From an uncultured Eubacterium sp. (GTDB lineage Bacteria > Bacillota > Clostridia > Lachnospirales > Lachnospiraceae): a stretch of DNA of 64,000 nt. Shown here one piece after another: positions 24,931-34,538 of this stretch. The stretch lies in assembly GCA_934316845.1 (NCBI GenBank), contig CAKRDZ010000010.1, forward strand, positions 21,077-85,076, given 5' to 3'. The position numbers and the translations under genes were made by a program. Each line of letters starts with the position of its first letter. Within the stretch, counting starts at the first letter, position 1. The notes under the pieces are model-generated. The model was not told where the DNA came from. It saw only the letters and a program-made list of their open reading frames with translations, and searched no databases.

Positions 24931-26619
24931 TTATGCTTTTACTTTTTTAACATTCGAGGCTTTTCCGTATACGGTCTTTGTCTTTCCGTTGACCTTTGCT
25001 TTTTTAAAGGCTCTTATATAGAAAGAAGTTGTCGCCTTTTTCTTTAACTTAATGGAAATTTTTGTCGTTTTTGCGGATACATTTTTGACTTTTACAAATT
25101 TGATCTTTTTGGCTTTTTTCGCCTTTGTACCCTTTTTGACTACCTTTTTGTAAATGGTGTAACCGGAAGCACCTTTTATTTTTTTCCATGTAAGGACGGC
25201 CTTTCCTTTTTTCTTTTTGACGGAAGTAAGTTTGACTTTTCCTACACTGACTTTGGCAGGTGCCGGTGTGACAGAGGCAGGTGCCGGTGTGACAGAGGCA
25301 GGTGCCGCAGGAGTAGTTATGGCTGCGACAGGAACCGGTGCCGGAGTGCTCGTCGGTACGACAGACATGCCTAAAAGTACGAGGGCATTGGTATTTCCGC
25401 TCGCAGCAAGCGCTTTTTTGGTAGAATCGCCTACGCCTTCAAAAGCGGAAGAAGCGATGATGGTATCTGGCGGAATATTGATTTCTTTTAAGTTTGGCAC
25501 ATTTTTGAAAGCATCGTCTCCAATATTTTTTACGGATTGAGGCAATTGCACTTTTTCCAGATTTCCACATTTTTCAAAGGTGCCTTTTTCAATGTTGGTA
25601 AGTCCCTCCGAGAGGTAGACATTGTGGATCTGTGCGCAGCTAAAAGCGTATTCGCCCAAAGTATAATTGGTATTGGAAGAAACTTCTACCTGTAAAATAT
25701 TTCCACAATTTGCAAAGGCATAGGAGCCGATGCTTGTGACGGAACCCTGCAATACAATATTGTGAATGCCGCTGTTATAGAAAGCGTGGTCGCCTACGGT
25801 CGTGATGGAACCGGTGCTGTTTACGGTAAAGTCCGTGATGTTTGCTGTCTTTTCTACGGCATAATTTCCCAGCCGGCCGACCGTTCCGTTGATCGTGATC
25901 GTATGGAGCTGACTGCACGAAAAAGCGTAGTCGTCAATGTTATCGATGGAAGCGCCGGCAGCAAGCGTAAAGTCAAGGAAATTTGGAGTGTTTGCAAATG
26001 CACGATTTCCAATTTTATCCATATTTCCTGCTACGGTGATGCTTTTGATCGAGGAGCTTTGGAATGCATTGTCCTCGATCGTTTTTAATGAAGCCGGCAG
26101 CGTATCAGAAAGTACCGGATTTTTTGCAGTTTCATCCAGATTACCGGTTTCGTTTGCCGGAGTTTCCGACACCGGATTTTCGATGGAACCGGATTCGATT
26201 TCGCCAGCCACCGGCTGTTTGATAATTTCATCTACCGCCGCCGTGGTGTAACTCTTTACATATTCTACGGTGGACGATGCAAATGTGTCGGAGCCGATGC
26301 TTACAATGCTGTCCGGAAGATATACGACATGGCAGTTCGTCTTTCCGGAAAACGGGGCATTGATGGCGCGCACGGCAATGCCGTTGATCTTGTAAGGTAC
26401 AACGATGGATGAGGTGTTGTATAAGCCGTCAAATCCGGTAATGGTATAAATACCGTTTACGTATTCGGCATGAAACAGGGATTCGTCTGTTATCTGAACG
26501 GAATCCTGGTTTTCTGCTGCCTGAATGGTTGTCCGGTTATCCGGTGCGGCAGCAAGGGAACTTGCCACAAGTGCCGTCGAAAGGGTGAGTGCACCCAAAA
26601 GTTTTGTAAATTGTTTCAT
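24931..26619 (-). CDS. secreted BspA-like leucine-rich-repeat protein
   Basis: A 562-residue protein with a signal peptide (about 1-24). Residues about 45-400 hold BspA/Treponema-type LRR_5 repeats of the form IGNRAFANTPNL, IGSYAFANCGNI and IGDDAFKNVPNL. A Pro/Ala/Thr linker with repeats of PASVTPA (about 425-450) and a basic fibronectin III-like C-terminal domain (about 455-562) follow. Such proteins are surface adhesins or receptors. No LPXTG motif is present; the very basic C-terminal domain may hold it to the wall. Confidence 0.85.
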   Translation of the reverse strand: MKQFTKLLGALTLSTALVASSLAAAPDNRTTIQAAENQDSVQITDESLFHAEYVNGIYTITGFDGLYNTSSIVVPYKINGIAVRAINAPFSGKTNCHVVYLPDSIVSIGSDTFASSTVEYVKSYTTAAVDEIIKQPVAGEIESGSIENPVSETPANETGNLDETAKNPVLSDTLPASLKTIEDNAFQSSSIKSITVAGNMDKIGNRAFANTPNFLDFTLAAGASIDNIDDYAFSCSQLHTITINGTVGRLGNYAVEKTANITDFTVNSTGSITTVGDHAFYNSGIHNIVLQGSVTSIGSYAFANCGNILQVEVSSNTNYTLGEYAFSCAQIHNVYLSEGLTNIEKGTFEKCGNLEKVQLPQSVKNIGDDAFKNVPNLKEINIPPDTIIASSAFEGVGDSTKKALAASGNTNALVLLGMSVVPTSTPAPVPVAAITTPAAPASVTPAPASVTPAPAKVSVGKVKLTSVKKKKGKAVLTWKKIKGASGYTIYKKVVKKGTKAKKAKKIKFVKVKNVSAKTTKISIKLKKKATTSFYIRAFKKAKVNGKTKTVYGKASNVKKVKA

Positions 26620-26638
26620 TCTTTTTTTCCTTTCTCCT

Positions 26639-27502
26639 TTAGCGGTAAAGATCGGTTACATAGACAAAGCATCGGCAGGGGAGATTCCGGCAGATTTCTT
26701 TGGCGTGCATGGCATCTTTCTGGTTGTCATAAATACCAAAGACGGTCGGACCGCTTCCACTCATGAGAGCGCCCATAGCACCATTTTCCATCATGGTCTG
26801 TTTGATGAGCGCAATGTCGGGATGAGCCGGGATGGTAACGGTTTCCAGTATATTTGCCATGTTGTCACACAGTGCCTGCAGATCTCTTCTCCGAATGCAT
26901 TCAATCATGGTGTCGATGTCCGGGTGAATGGTCGCCTCATCGAGCACGAGATTGGAGTAGACAAATTTGGTTGATACGTGAAAGGCCGGTTTGGCGATGA
27001 GTATATGACATGCCGGTGCCGGCGGAAGCGGCGACAGGATCTCGCCGATTCCCTCGGAAAGCGCAGTCCCTTTTTGGATACAATAAGGGATGTCGGCGCC
27101 GAGAGTGATCCCGCGTTCTTTCAGATCCTCGTCGGTAAGTCCGAGATCGAAGAGCCGGTTCATTGCGATCATGCAGGAGGCAGCGTCCGTGCTCCCGCCT
27201 GCCATACCGGCGGCGACGGGGATCCGCTTGTCCAGATGAATGGACACTCCCTCGGAAATTCCAAATTCTTCCATAAGAAGCCTTGCGCTTTTATAGACAA
27301 GGTTGTCTTCATTCACCGGAAGAAAATGAAGATTTGTCGTCAGACTGATATCCGGTGTCTTTGTCTTTTTTAATGTCAAACGGTCAAAGAGCCGTATGCT
27401 CTGCATAATCATTTTTACTTCGTGATAGCCGTCGCTGCGGCGGCGGATGACATCAAGACCAAGATTGATCTTGGCTGGTGCGTTGATCCATGTTGAGTCC
27501 AT
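26639..27502 (-). CDS. ispE: 4-diphosphocytidyl-2-C-methyl-D-erythritol kinase
   Basis: A GHMP kinase of the non-mevalonate isoprenoid pathway, of normal size (287 residues). It has APAKINLGLDV near the N terminus, the ATP-binding loop VAAGMAGGSTDAAS, and the C-terminal MSGSGPTVFGIYDN motif. The LRR gene follows 19 bases downstream and may be co-transcribed. Confidence 0.96.
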   Translation of the reverse strand: MDSTWINAPAKINLGLDVIRRRSDGYHEVKMIMQSIRLFDRLTLKKTKTPDISLTTNLHFLPVNEDNLVYKSARLLMEEFGISEGVSIHLDKRIPVAAGMAGGSTDAASCMIAMNRLFDLGLTDEDLKERGITLGADIPYCIQKGTALSEGIGEILSPLPPAPACHILIAKPAFHVSTKFVYSNLVLDEATIHPDIDTMIECIRRRDLQALCDNMANILETVTIPAHPDIALIKQTMMENGAMGALMSGSGPTVFGIYDNQKDAMHAKEICRNLPCRCFVYVTDLYR

Positions 27503-27668
27503 GTTTCTCCCCCTTTGTAAATAAAATGGTGTTACATCCTGACATAAATAAGTCTACAAAATATTATAACAGATAAATGAAAGAATAGCAAAAAGATTCC
27601 TTTGTATAAGATGGAAAAAATGGGAAAGACTATTTTGTGAGTAAATATTTGTTATTCAGGAGGTCAGT

Positions 27669-28286
27669 ATGAAAGTATTTCGATGGATTTTATTTGGGGC
27701 AGCAGTATTTGGAGTGTGTGTGCTTATGCATTTTTATGGGAAAGCGACGGAGGCCAAGGAGATGCAGGAGGATATCGCAAAAGAAGTGATCCGTCTGCAC
27801 GTTGTGGCCAATAGTGATCTGGAGATGGATCAAACGTTAAAACTGGAAGTAAAGGAAAAAATTGTAAAAATGCTCCGCCGTAAAATGAAAAAAAGTGATT
27901 CGGTTGAAGAGGCAGCGAAGATCGTGCAGGCTCAGATCCCGGAGGTGGAAAAATGTGCAGAAGAGTACATAAGGAAAAAAGGCTTTGATTACCCGGTCGA
28001 CGCAACACTGGAAAACTGCTTTTTTCCGGTAAAGCAGTATGGTGATATGGTATTTCCGGCAGGAAATTATAATGCGTTGAATGTGCGGATCGGCGAGGCA
28101 TCCGGGAAAAATTGGTGGTGCATCTTGTATCCGACGCTTTGTTTCGTTGACAGTACGTACCAGACTGTACCGGAGGAGTCGAAAGAAAAATTAAAGGAGT
28201 CGTTGACGGACGAAGAATATGATATGCTGCTAGAGGGCGGCGAAAATGTGGAGTATGGGTTCTGGTTTCTGGATTTTTTTAACTGA
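27669..28286 (+). CDS. spoIIR: stage II sporulation protein R
   Basis: SpoIIR is a secreted forespore signal that activates SpoIIGA and hence sigma-E in the mother cell. The 205-residue product has an N-terminal membrane or signal segment (about 5-24) and the family motifs IRLHVVANSDLEMDQ, LENCFFPVKQYGDMVFPAG, and NWWCILYPTLCFVD. Its presence implies that the organism can sporulate. The upstream AGGAGG is 5 bases from the ATG. Confidence 0.95.
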   Translation: MKVFRWILFGAAVFGVCVLMHFYGKATEAKEMQEDIAKEVIRLHVVANSDLEMDQTLKLEVKEKIVKMLRRKMKKSDSVEEAAKIVQAQIPEVEKCAEEYIRKKGFDYPVDATLENCFFPVKQYGDMVFPAGNYNALNVRIGEASGKNWWCILYPTLCFVDSTYQTVPEESKEKLKESLTDEEYDMLLEGGENVEYGFWFLDFFN

Positions 28287-28329
28287 TAGAGACGCGGGAG
28301 GTGGCGCTGCCGGGTCGCTGCTCGGTTTA

Positions 28330-28727
28330 GAGGCCGCCGGCACACGTCAAAAAGAAAAAGCAAGAAAATGACGTGTGCGGAGAGGCAGGATCGGCGATGA
28401 AAGAGGCCGCCGGTACACGCCAAAAAGAAAAAAGCAAGAAAATGACGTGTGCGGAGAGGCAGGATCGGCGATGAAAGAGGCCGCCGGCACACGCCAAAAA
28501 GAAAAAGCAAGAAAATGACGTGTGCGGAGAGGCAGGATCGGCGATGAAAGAGACCGCTGGCACACGCCAAAAAGAAAAAGCAAGAAAATGACGTGTGCGG
28601 AGAGCTGGGGACGGCGATGAAAGAGGCCGTCGGCACACGCCAAAAAGAAAAAGCAAGAAAATGACGTGTGCGGAGAGCTGGGGACGGCGATGAAAGAGGC
28701 CGCCGGCACACGTCAAAAAGAAAAAAC
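28330..28727. repeat. tandem array of a 73-bp hairpin-forming repeat (five full copies and a partial sixth)
   Basis: Copies start at 28330, 28403, 28477, 28550, 28623 and 28696, with one copy of 74 bp. Each holds GCACACGTCA and TGACGTGTGC as 10-bp inverted arms around a purine-rich A/G loop, followed by a GC-rich segment ending GGCGATGAAA. Differences are mainly substitutions (GAGAGGCAGGATCG against GAGAGCTGGGGACG). The period is not a multiple of three, so long reading frames here are not genes. It fills the 500-base gap between spoIIR and the flagellin operon. Confidence 0.92.
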
Positions 28728-28825
28728 AAAGAAGTTCTCAAGAAAATCGAGAAAAGGGACGAAATATATAATACAACAGGTAACCTGAATAGTTACCATA
28801 AAAAACGAAAGTGAGTGAGAAATCC

Positions 28826-31615
28826 ATGGTGATCAACCCAAACAAGATTTCCATTGACTTTAAAGACACCCCTTATGCAAAGGGAAACGGGGCGTCGGTA
28901 CATACAGCCAGGGACGGCAGCATTTCCAATTATGGAATTGAATACACAAAGGATTGTGCGGTACAAAAGGAAATGGATTCCAATATGATCTATACCGGCA
29001 CAACTCAGAATGAAATCGTGAGTGAAGTGACGAAAAATCTTCCGGAGGACACATTTGATCCGGCGGATTTTATCAGCCAGAGCATCAACGGCGAGGACGC
29101 CAAAGAGATCGAGGGTGACGGAAGTATTTTGGAGGAGTACGTCGATTCGACGCTGGAGCGGGCGATAGAGAAAGTAAAGACAGAGCGGAAGGCCAATAGC
29201 GACGCGCTTGACAGGTACACCGAAAAGGAAAAAGAAAAACAGGAATTTTCGGATGAATTACAGGCACAGATCGAGATGGCTGCGCAGCTGGCGGCAAAAA
29301 TGCCGGGACTTGGTGATGCGGCTGTCAAATATTACATAGAGCAGAAAGCAGACCTGACACCGGCTGCTATTGGCAACAGTGCGGGTGTTACGGCAATGCC
29401 GGCTGTGGCAGAGCGTGCTTCTTATGAAGAAATGAAGCCGCAGATCGACCATATTTTAGAGGAAAATGGTCTGCAGGAAGATCCGGCAGCGGAAGAAGCG
29501 GCAAAATTTTTGTACGAAAAAGATATTCCGGTTACGCCGGAGAATATAGAAAAATATACAACGTGGCAGGAGACAAAAGAGACTCCACAGGAGGTCATCA
29601 ACGAGCGTATCCGGGATGCTGTGCGCGAAGGAACGGTTCCACAGCAGGCCGATATCAGTCAGATTTCTTATAAAGAAGCGGCACAAAAGTGGGATACCCT
29701 CAAAAATGTGACCGAGGATGAACTGCGGGCATTTTATCCGGAGGAAGCCGGTTTTATCACGGCCAAACGACAGATGGAAGAGATCCGTCTGAAAATGACT
29801 GCGGAAGCGGCCGGCAAGATGGAACGAAAAGGGATTCACGTTGACATTTCCAACCTGACGCAGATTGTGGAAGAGTTAAAGCAGATGGAAAAAGAAGCCT
29901 GCCGGAATGTATTTGATGAGAATAATATCTCGTATGGGCAGGAGCAGGTTGACCGGATGGCGTCTGCACTGCAGGCGAAAGAACAGATATGGCAGGCTCC
30001 GGCAGCGATTCTTGGAAAAACGATCGGGCAGGCCGCAGACCTGACATTACATAATATGTCAGAAATTGGAAAAACTGCCATCCAGGAAGAACTTTCAAAG
30101 AATTATGAAGCGGTGGGTACGCAGGTGCGGAAAGATTTGGGAGATTCCATGACAAAGGCATTTCAAAATGTGGATGCGATACTGGAAGATCTCGGATTTG
30201 ACAAGACGTCCGCGAACCAGCGTGCAGTTCGGATTCTCGCTTATAATCAGATGGAGATTACAAAAGATGCGGTGCTTTCGATGAAAGATTACGATGCCAA
30301 AGTGACATCGGTTCTGGAGCAGATGAAACCAGCAGCAGTAGCAAAGATGATCGAGAAGCAGCAAAATCCACTGGAGATGACAATGGATGAGATTGAGGAT
30401 GCTCTTCAGGAAATTAGCGGAGAAATGGCAGAGGATGACACGCCGCTCCGTAAATTTCTCTGGAAACTTGATCACCAGGGAGCGATCACGCCGGAAGAGA
30501 GAAAGAGCATGATCGGTATCTACCGGTTGATTGATAAAGTGGAAAAAAGCGATGGCGCCGTCATTGGACAATTGGTAAAAGAAGGAAGAGAATTGACATT
30601 TTCCTCGTTGTTGTCTGCCGTTCGGACCAGACGTGCAGAAGGAAAAGAATTTGAGATCAACGATGAGTTTGGAAGTCTGGAGAGCCGGACGAGCGGCAGA
30701 GAGACAATCAGTGAGCAGATTGGTGCGGCCTTTGGCAGCCGCGTAATCCATCAGCTGAAAAGAGAGTTATCACCGGGGGCGCTACGGCAGTCAGAGGATG
30801 ATATGGCTTGCGAGCAGGTTTTAGAGGCCTGTGAGACACCGGAAAGCCAGGCAGAAGAGGCAGCTTATTATGAGATGCTGGCACAAAATATAAAAGAGAT
30901 CGCATCATCCGGCGACGAGATGGTACATCGATGTCTCGAAGCGGCAGGGATTCCTGCGACACTGCAAAATATCCGCGAGATGAAAGCCTATCTGACAAGA
31001 GAAAAGACGGAAAGCGATATTCTGTTTACGGAGGAAGAGAGCGAGTCAGTACTCGATGTCATGGATCAGCCCGAAGAACTTGAGAGCATGCTGGATACTT
31101 TGGATCAGGAACATTTGCAGGAGATCGAAAGCCGCAAGCAGGCAGACGATATTACATATGATACGCTGCAGAATCTGATCCGGATGGCGGGAAGCATTTC
31201 CTTTTACCGCCAGATGCGGCAGCAGACCAATACGTTTTCTGTGCCGATCATGACAGACCAGGGAGTTACGTCTTGTCATGTAACGGTACTGCAGGGTCAG
31301 GAATCTGAAAAGGGAACCGTTGAAATCTCACTAAATTCGGAAAAAATTGGAAAATTGCAGGCGACGTTTAAAGTCGTGGAGAACAGAGTGAGTGGGTTTG
31401 TAACCTGCGAAAATGAGCAGGATATCAGTGAACTCACACAGGATATTGAAAAGGACTTGGAGATGAATGGATTTGCGATGGAACGCATGGATGTGGCAAG
31501 AGGAGCCAGACATTCATTTCAGGCAGGAGATAAAGAACAAACAGCAAACAGCAGACTGTATCAGGTGGCAAAGATTGTAGTCACAAATGTGCAGAGAAAG
31601 GAAGCAGATCAATGA
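28826..31615 (+). CDS. DUF6240-like flagellar-locus protein
   Basis: A large (929 residues from the ATG at 28826) acidic, mostly helical protein without signal peptide or cysteine clusters. I recognise it as the DUF6240 type found next to flagellin genes in Lachnospiraceae. The last about 110 residues (CHVTVLQGQESEKGTVEISL, then IGKLQATFKV) look like the C-terminal domain of hook-length protein FliK by pattern. A GTG 15 bases upstream in frame is an alternative start, and no strong ribosome-binding site is seen for either. The stop overlaps the flagellin ATG (ATGA). Role in flagellar export is inferred. Confidence 0.65.
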   Translation: MVINPNKISIDFKDTPYAKGNGASVHTARDGSISNYGIEYTKDCAVQKEMDSNMIYTGTTQNEIVSEVTKNLPEDTFDPADFISQSINGEDAKEIEGDGSILEEYVDSTLERAIEKVKTERKANSDALDRYTEKEKEKQEFSDELQAQIEMAAQLAAKMPGLGDAAVKYYIEQKADLTPAAIGNSAGVTAMPAVAERASYEEMKPQIDHILEENGLQEDPAAEEAAKFLYEKDIPVTPENIEKYTTWQETKETPQEVINERIRDAVREGTVPQQADISQISYKEAAQKWDTLKNVTEDELRAFYPEEAGFITAKRQMEEIRLKMTAEAAGKMERKGIHVDISNLTQIVEELKQMEKEACRNVFDENNISYGQEQVDRMASALQAKEQIWQAPAAILGKTIGQAADLTLHNMSEIGKTAIQEELSKNYEAVGTQVRKDLGDSMTKAFQNVDAILEDLGFDKTSANQRAVRILAYNQMEITKDAVLSMKDYDAKVTSVLEQMKPAAVAKMIEKQQNPLEMTMDEIEDALQEISGEMAEDDTPLRKFLWKLDHQGAITPEERKSMIGIYRLIDKVEKSDGAVIGQLVKEGRELTFSSLLSAVRTRRAEGKEFEINDEFGSLESRTSGRETISEQIGAAFGSRVIHQLKRELSPGALRQSEDDMACEQVLEACETPESQAEEAAYYEMLAQNIKEIASSGDEMVHRCLEAAGIPATLQNIREMKAYLTREKTESDILFTEEESESVLDVMDQPEELESMLDTLDQEHLQEIESRKQADDITYDTLQNLIRMAGSISFYRQMRQQTNTFSVPIMTDQGVTSCHVTVLQGQESEKGTVEISLNSEKIGKLQATFKVVENRVSGFVTCENEQDISELTQDIEKDLEMNGFAMERMDVARGARHSFQAGDKEQTANSRLYQVAKIVVTNVQRKEADQ

Positions 31616-33042
31616 AAATAAATACGAACATATCCGCCCTTTTGGCGACAGGAAATTTACATCGGACGGAGGACCGGCTGACGACCAGTCTGACAAGACT
31701 TTCTTCCGGATACCGTATCAATAAGGCGGCAGATGATGCTGCCGGAATGGCCATTTCGCAGAAAATGCATGCGCAGATCCGTGGATTGGAGCGTGCCTCC
31801 CGTAATGGATCCGATGGTATCTCCTTTATACAGACCGCGGAAGGTGCATTGGCAGAGGTAGAAAGCATGCTTCAAAGATGCCGTGAACTTTCTGTGCAGG
31901 CATCCAATGATGTAACGACGTTAGATGATAAAAAGGCGATCCAGCAGGAGATTGAGGCGTTGATGGGCGAGATCGACCGTCTTGCTTCGGACACTGAATT
32001 TAATACAAAAAGCATTCTGGATGGTACGTGCTGCCGCCAGACATCTTCCAGCAATACCGGCGTAAGTCTTATTTCGATGACCGATGATGTTGCTTTGACA
32101 ACGTATAGTCTGACGGTTACGCAGGCATCGACAAAGACCAACGTAACGACCGGCACCCTTGGCATGGGTGAAAAAGATAAATTTACAAAAGATGGGAAAA
32201 TCCAGATCAATGGTCAGACCATCGAGATCAAACAAGGCGAGACTTTGGAAGAGGCTTATGCGAAAATCCGTGACTGTTGTGAGAGCATGAATATCGATGT
32301 TCTCCCTGTCAATGGAAAAGATGCCAATGGCAATCCAAAAGAGGTAGCTTTGAGCGGAGCCACCAGTTTGTATTTTGAATCCAAGATCTACGGAGCATCA
32401 AGAAATATTGAGATCACAACGGACGATCCGGAACTTGCCACAAAATTAGGAGTCAACGGAGCCGTGATCACACAGGGAAAAGATGCCATTGTATCTCTGG
32501 ATACGGATTCCGGATTTACCAAGACGGCAACCACATTTATCGATGGAAACAGAGTAACGGTATCCGACCGCGGCGGTTTTGAGATGATCTTTAACGTAGC
32601 AGGAGCAGAGGCCGGTATGGATGCGGATGTAACCGTATTGGATGCCGGATTTGTTGCGATCCAGATTGGATCGAATGAGGGTCAGAGCATTGACATTTCG
32701 ATTCCGGCAGTTACGTGCGAATCCCTTAACATTAATTATTGTAATGTATGTACTTTTGACGGAGCGCAGGAGAGTATTACGTTGTTTGACGAAGCCATCA
32801 GTCAGGTGTCTGCCGTGCGCGCTAAATTAGGTGCTTATGAAAACCGTCTGGATTCTGCGACGACAAGTCTGGATACGACTTCCCAGAATCTGACAGAAGC
32901 TTGTTCCCGTATCGAGGATGTAGATATGGCGGCTGAAATGACCGAATATACGCAGTTGACCGTGCTCAGCCAGGCAGGAACTTCCATGCTCGCACAGGCC
33001 AATAACCGTCCACAGACGATTTTGCAGCTTCTTCAGGGATAA
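31612..33042 (+). CDS. divergent cysteine-containing flagellin-family protein
   Basis: A 476-residue protein with conserved flagellin D0/D1 ends (LSSGYRINKAADDAAGMAIS at about 32-51 and AGTSMLAQANNRPQTILQLL at the C terminus). A central part of about 300 residues includes a hook-IN-like motif (IQINGQTIEIKQGETLEEAY). It contains nine cysteines, including two CC pairs, which is unusual for flagellin. It is the middle gene of an operon with the upstream DUF6240-like gene and fliS. It could be a minor filament protein or a hook-filament junction protein. Confidence 0.8.
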   Translation: MKINTNISALLATGNLHRTEDRLTTSLTRLSSGYRINKAADDAAGMAISQKMHAQIRGLERASRNGSDGISFIQTAEGALAEVESMLQRCRELSVQASNDVTTLDDKKAIQQEIEALMGEIDRLASDTEFNTKSILDGTCCRQTSSSNTGVSLISMTDDVALTTYSLTVTQASTKTNVTTGTLGMGEKDKFTKDGKIQINGQTIEIKQGETLEEAYAKIRDCCESMNIDVLPVNGKDANGNPKEVALSGATSLYFESKIYGASRNIEITTDDPELATKLGVNGAVITQGKDAIVSLDTDSGFTKTATTFIDGNRVTVSDRGGFEMIFNVAGAEAGMDADVTVLDAGFVAIQIGSNEGQSIDISIPAVTCESLNINYCNVCTFDGAQESITLFDEAISQVSAVRAKLGAYENRLDSATTSLDTTSQNLTEACSRIEDVDMAAEMTEYTQLTVLSQAGTSMLAQANNRPQTILQLLQG

Positions 33043-33077
33043 TTTGACCGGTATATCGAAAGCGAGTGGTGAATGCA

Positions 33078-33557
33078 ATGAATAAAGAAAAATTGAATGC
33101 TTATGCAGCGCGTGTATCACAGGCAAACCGAAGCGAACTGGTTGTGATCATTTACGAGGCATTTCTGGATAGTGTAAAAGAAGGCGACGAGCAGATGAAA
33201 CAGGGAAATATGCCAGCCTGCCGTCAGGAGATGGAACGTGCCAGAGGATTTCTGACCGAATTGATGGGAAGTCTGGATTTTCAATATGAAATTTCCTATT
33301 ATCTTCGCCGGTTATATATCTATGCCTATCATGAATTGTGTCAGGGCATGGCATTTCGGGACAGCGAGAGATATGCGCACGCAGTACAGATCATGGAAAA
33401 GCTGCTTCCTGCTTTCCGCGAGGTCGCAAAGCAGGATACGTCAGAAGCTGTCATGAAAAATGTGCAGCAGATCTATGCCGGTCTTACCTATGGCCGGGGA
33501 AGTCTACACGAGACGATCGGTGTAGACGTTGGAAAAGAACGGGGTTTTGAGGCTTAA
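33078..33557 (+). CDS. fliS: flagellar export chaperone FliS
   Basis: A helical protein of 159 residues (from the ATG at 33078; a GTG at 33066 is also possible). Family landmarks are LNAYAARVSQANRSELVVIIYEAF and the C-terminal region of the four-helix bundle. FliS binds the C terminus of flagellin and prevents early polymerisation. It follows the flagellin gene by 35 bases. Its TAA overlaps the convergent AraC gene's stop by 4 bases. Confidence 0.88.
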   Translation: MNKEKLNAYAARVSQANRSELVVIIYEAFLDSVKEGDEQMKQGNMPACRQEMERARGFLTELMGSLDFQYEISYYLRRLYIYAYHELCQGMAFRDSERYAHAVQIMEKLLPAFREVAKQDTSEAVMKNVQQIYAGLTYGRGSLHETIGVDVGKERGFEA

Positions 33558-34327
33558 AGAGGGCGGTGTTCTTTTCGATATTGATTGGGAGTGATATTTT
33601 CGTGCCGTTTAAATTGGCGGCAGAAATGTTCGACATTGTGATAGCCGCAGGAAAAACTGATTTCCTGAATGCTGTCTGTCGTGCGGCTGAGTAGGACTTT
33701 TGAGTGTTCAATGCGGCTTTCAATCACTTCATTAATGCAGGAAATGTGTGCGAATGCCTTGTATTGTTTTTGCAGGGCGCGCACACTTAAATTTACATAT
33801 TTTGCCATATGCTCTAATGTCCAGTCGTATTCCGGGTGGGCATATATCATATTTCTAAGTTCAATCAGACAATCGCGGTATCGCGATAACTCCGTATTTA
33901 AAAAAGCATAATCGTGAAGGCGGTGGAAGATAATATGCATCAATTCTTCCAAAACCAGCCGGCTGCTGTTATGATTCCAATAATTTTCATTGGCGACAGC
34001 GATAAAATACTGTTTGTAACAGCCAAAATCCGGGCAGAATACCGGGATTCCAAACGGAACATATTTTTCAGTAAACAACGCTTCATCGCAATTAAACCGG
34101 ATCCATGTATAAAGAAGTTTTCCGGACTTGGCGTGATAATGAATGTGCTGGCCGGGTTTGTATAAGATACAGTGGTGTTCCGGAAATTCCTGCATTTCTC
34201 CGTTTACTTCGACGATAACCGGGGAGTCAAATAACATAATTTCGTATTCGCCCTGCGCGAAAAAAAGGTCATCGACAAAACCCTCCGGCATCTCATCATT
34301 AATCATGGCATAAATTACTTTGATCAT
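33554..34327 (-). CDS. AraC family transcriptional regulator
   Basis: A 257-residue regulator with an N-terminal cupin-like sensor (HHCILYKPGQHIHYH) and a C-terminal AraC double helix-turn-helix (LEHMAKYVNLSVRALQKQY and IQEISFSCGYHNVEHFCRQF). The start at 34327 is chosen for GGAGG upstream; an in-frame ATG 18 bases earlier is possible. It is divergent from the secreted GH43 gene at 34539 and is the likely regulator of that gene in response to a plant sugar. Confidence 0.85.
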   Translation of the reverse strand: MIKVIYAMINDEMPEGFVDDLFFAQGEYEIMLFDSPVIVEVNGEMQEFPEHHCILYKPGQHIHYHAKSGKLLYTWIRFNCDEALFTEKYVPFGIPVFCPDFGCYKQYFIAVANENYWNHNSSRLVLEELMHIIFHRLHDYAFLNTELSRYRDCLIELRNMIYAHPEYDWTLEHMAKYVNLSVRALQKQYKAFAHISCINEVIESRIEHSKVLLSRTTDSIQEISFSCGYHNVEHFCRQFKRHENITPNQYRKEHRPL

Positions 34328-34538
34328 AAACCAGCACGCCTCCATTCCTGCTTGTGACCATTAATGATATAGCATATTATATCAATGTTTTATGGAAAAA
34401 TCAAGAAATAATTGCATTTATGAAATATAAGTGTGCCAGATAGATCAAAAAATGAAGTGGAAAGATCATTGTAACAAGAGTGAAAAAGAGGTATGATGGG
34501 CATAACAAATTTGAAAGAAATAAGGAGGTTTACAATTC

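Noticed and set aside
28330..28727. Possible CRISPR array
   Set aside because: The whole 73-bp unit repeats with no unique spacers, and no cas genes are in the window.
28067..28741. Three long minus-strand reading frames of similar repetitive sequence
   Set aside because: They arise because the 73-bp repeat has no stop codons in any minus frame and its period is not a multiple of three. There is no start signal or domain.
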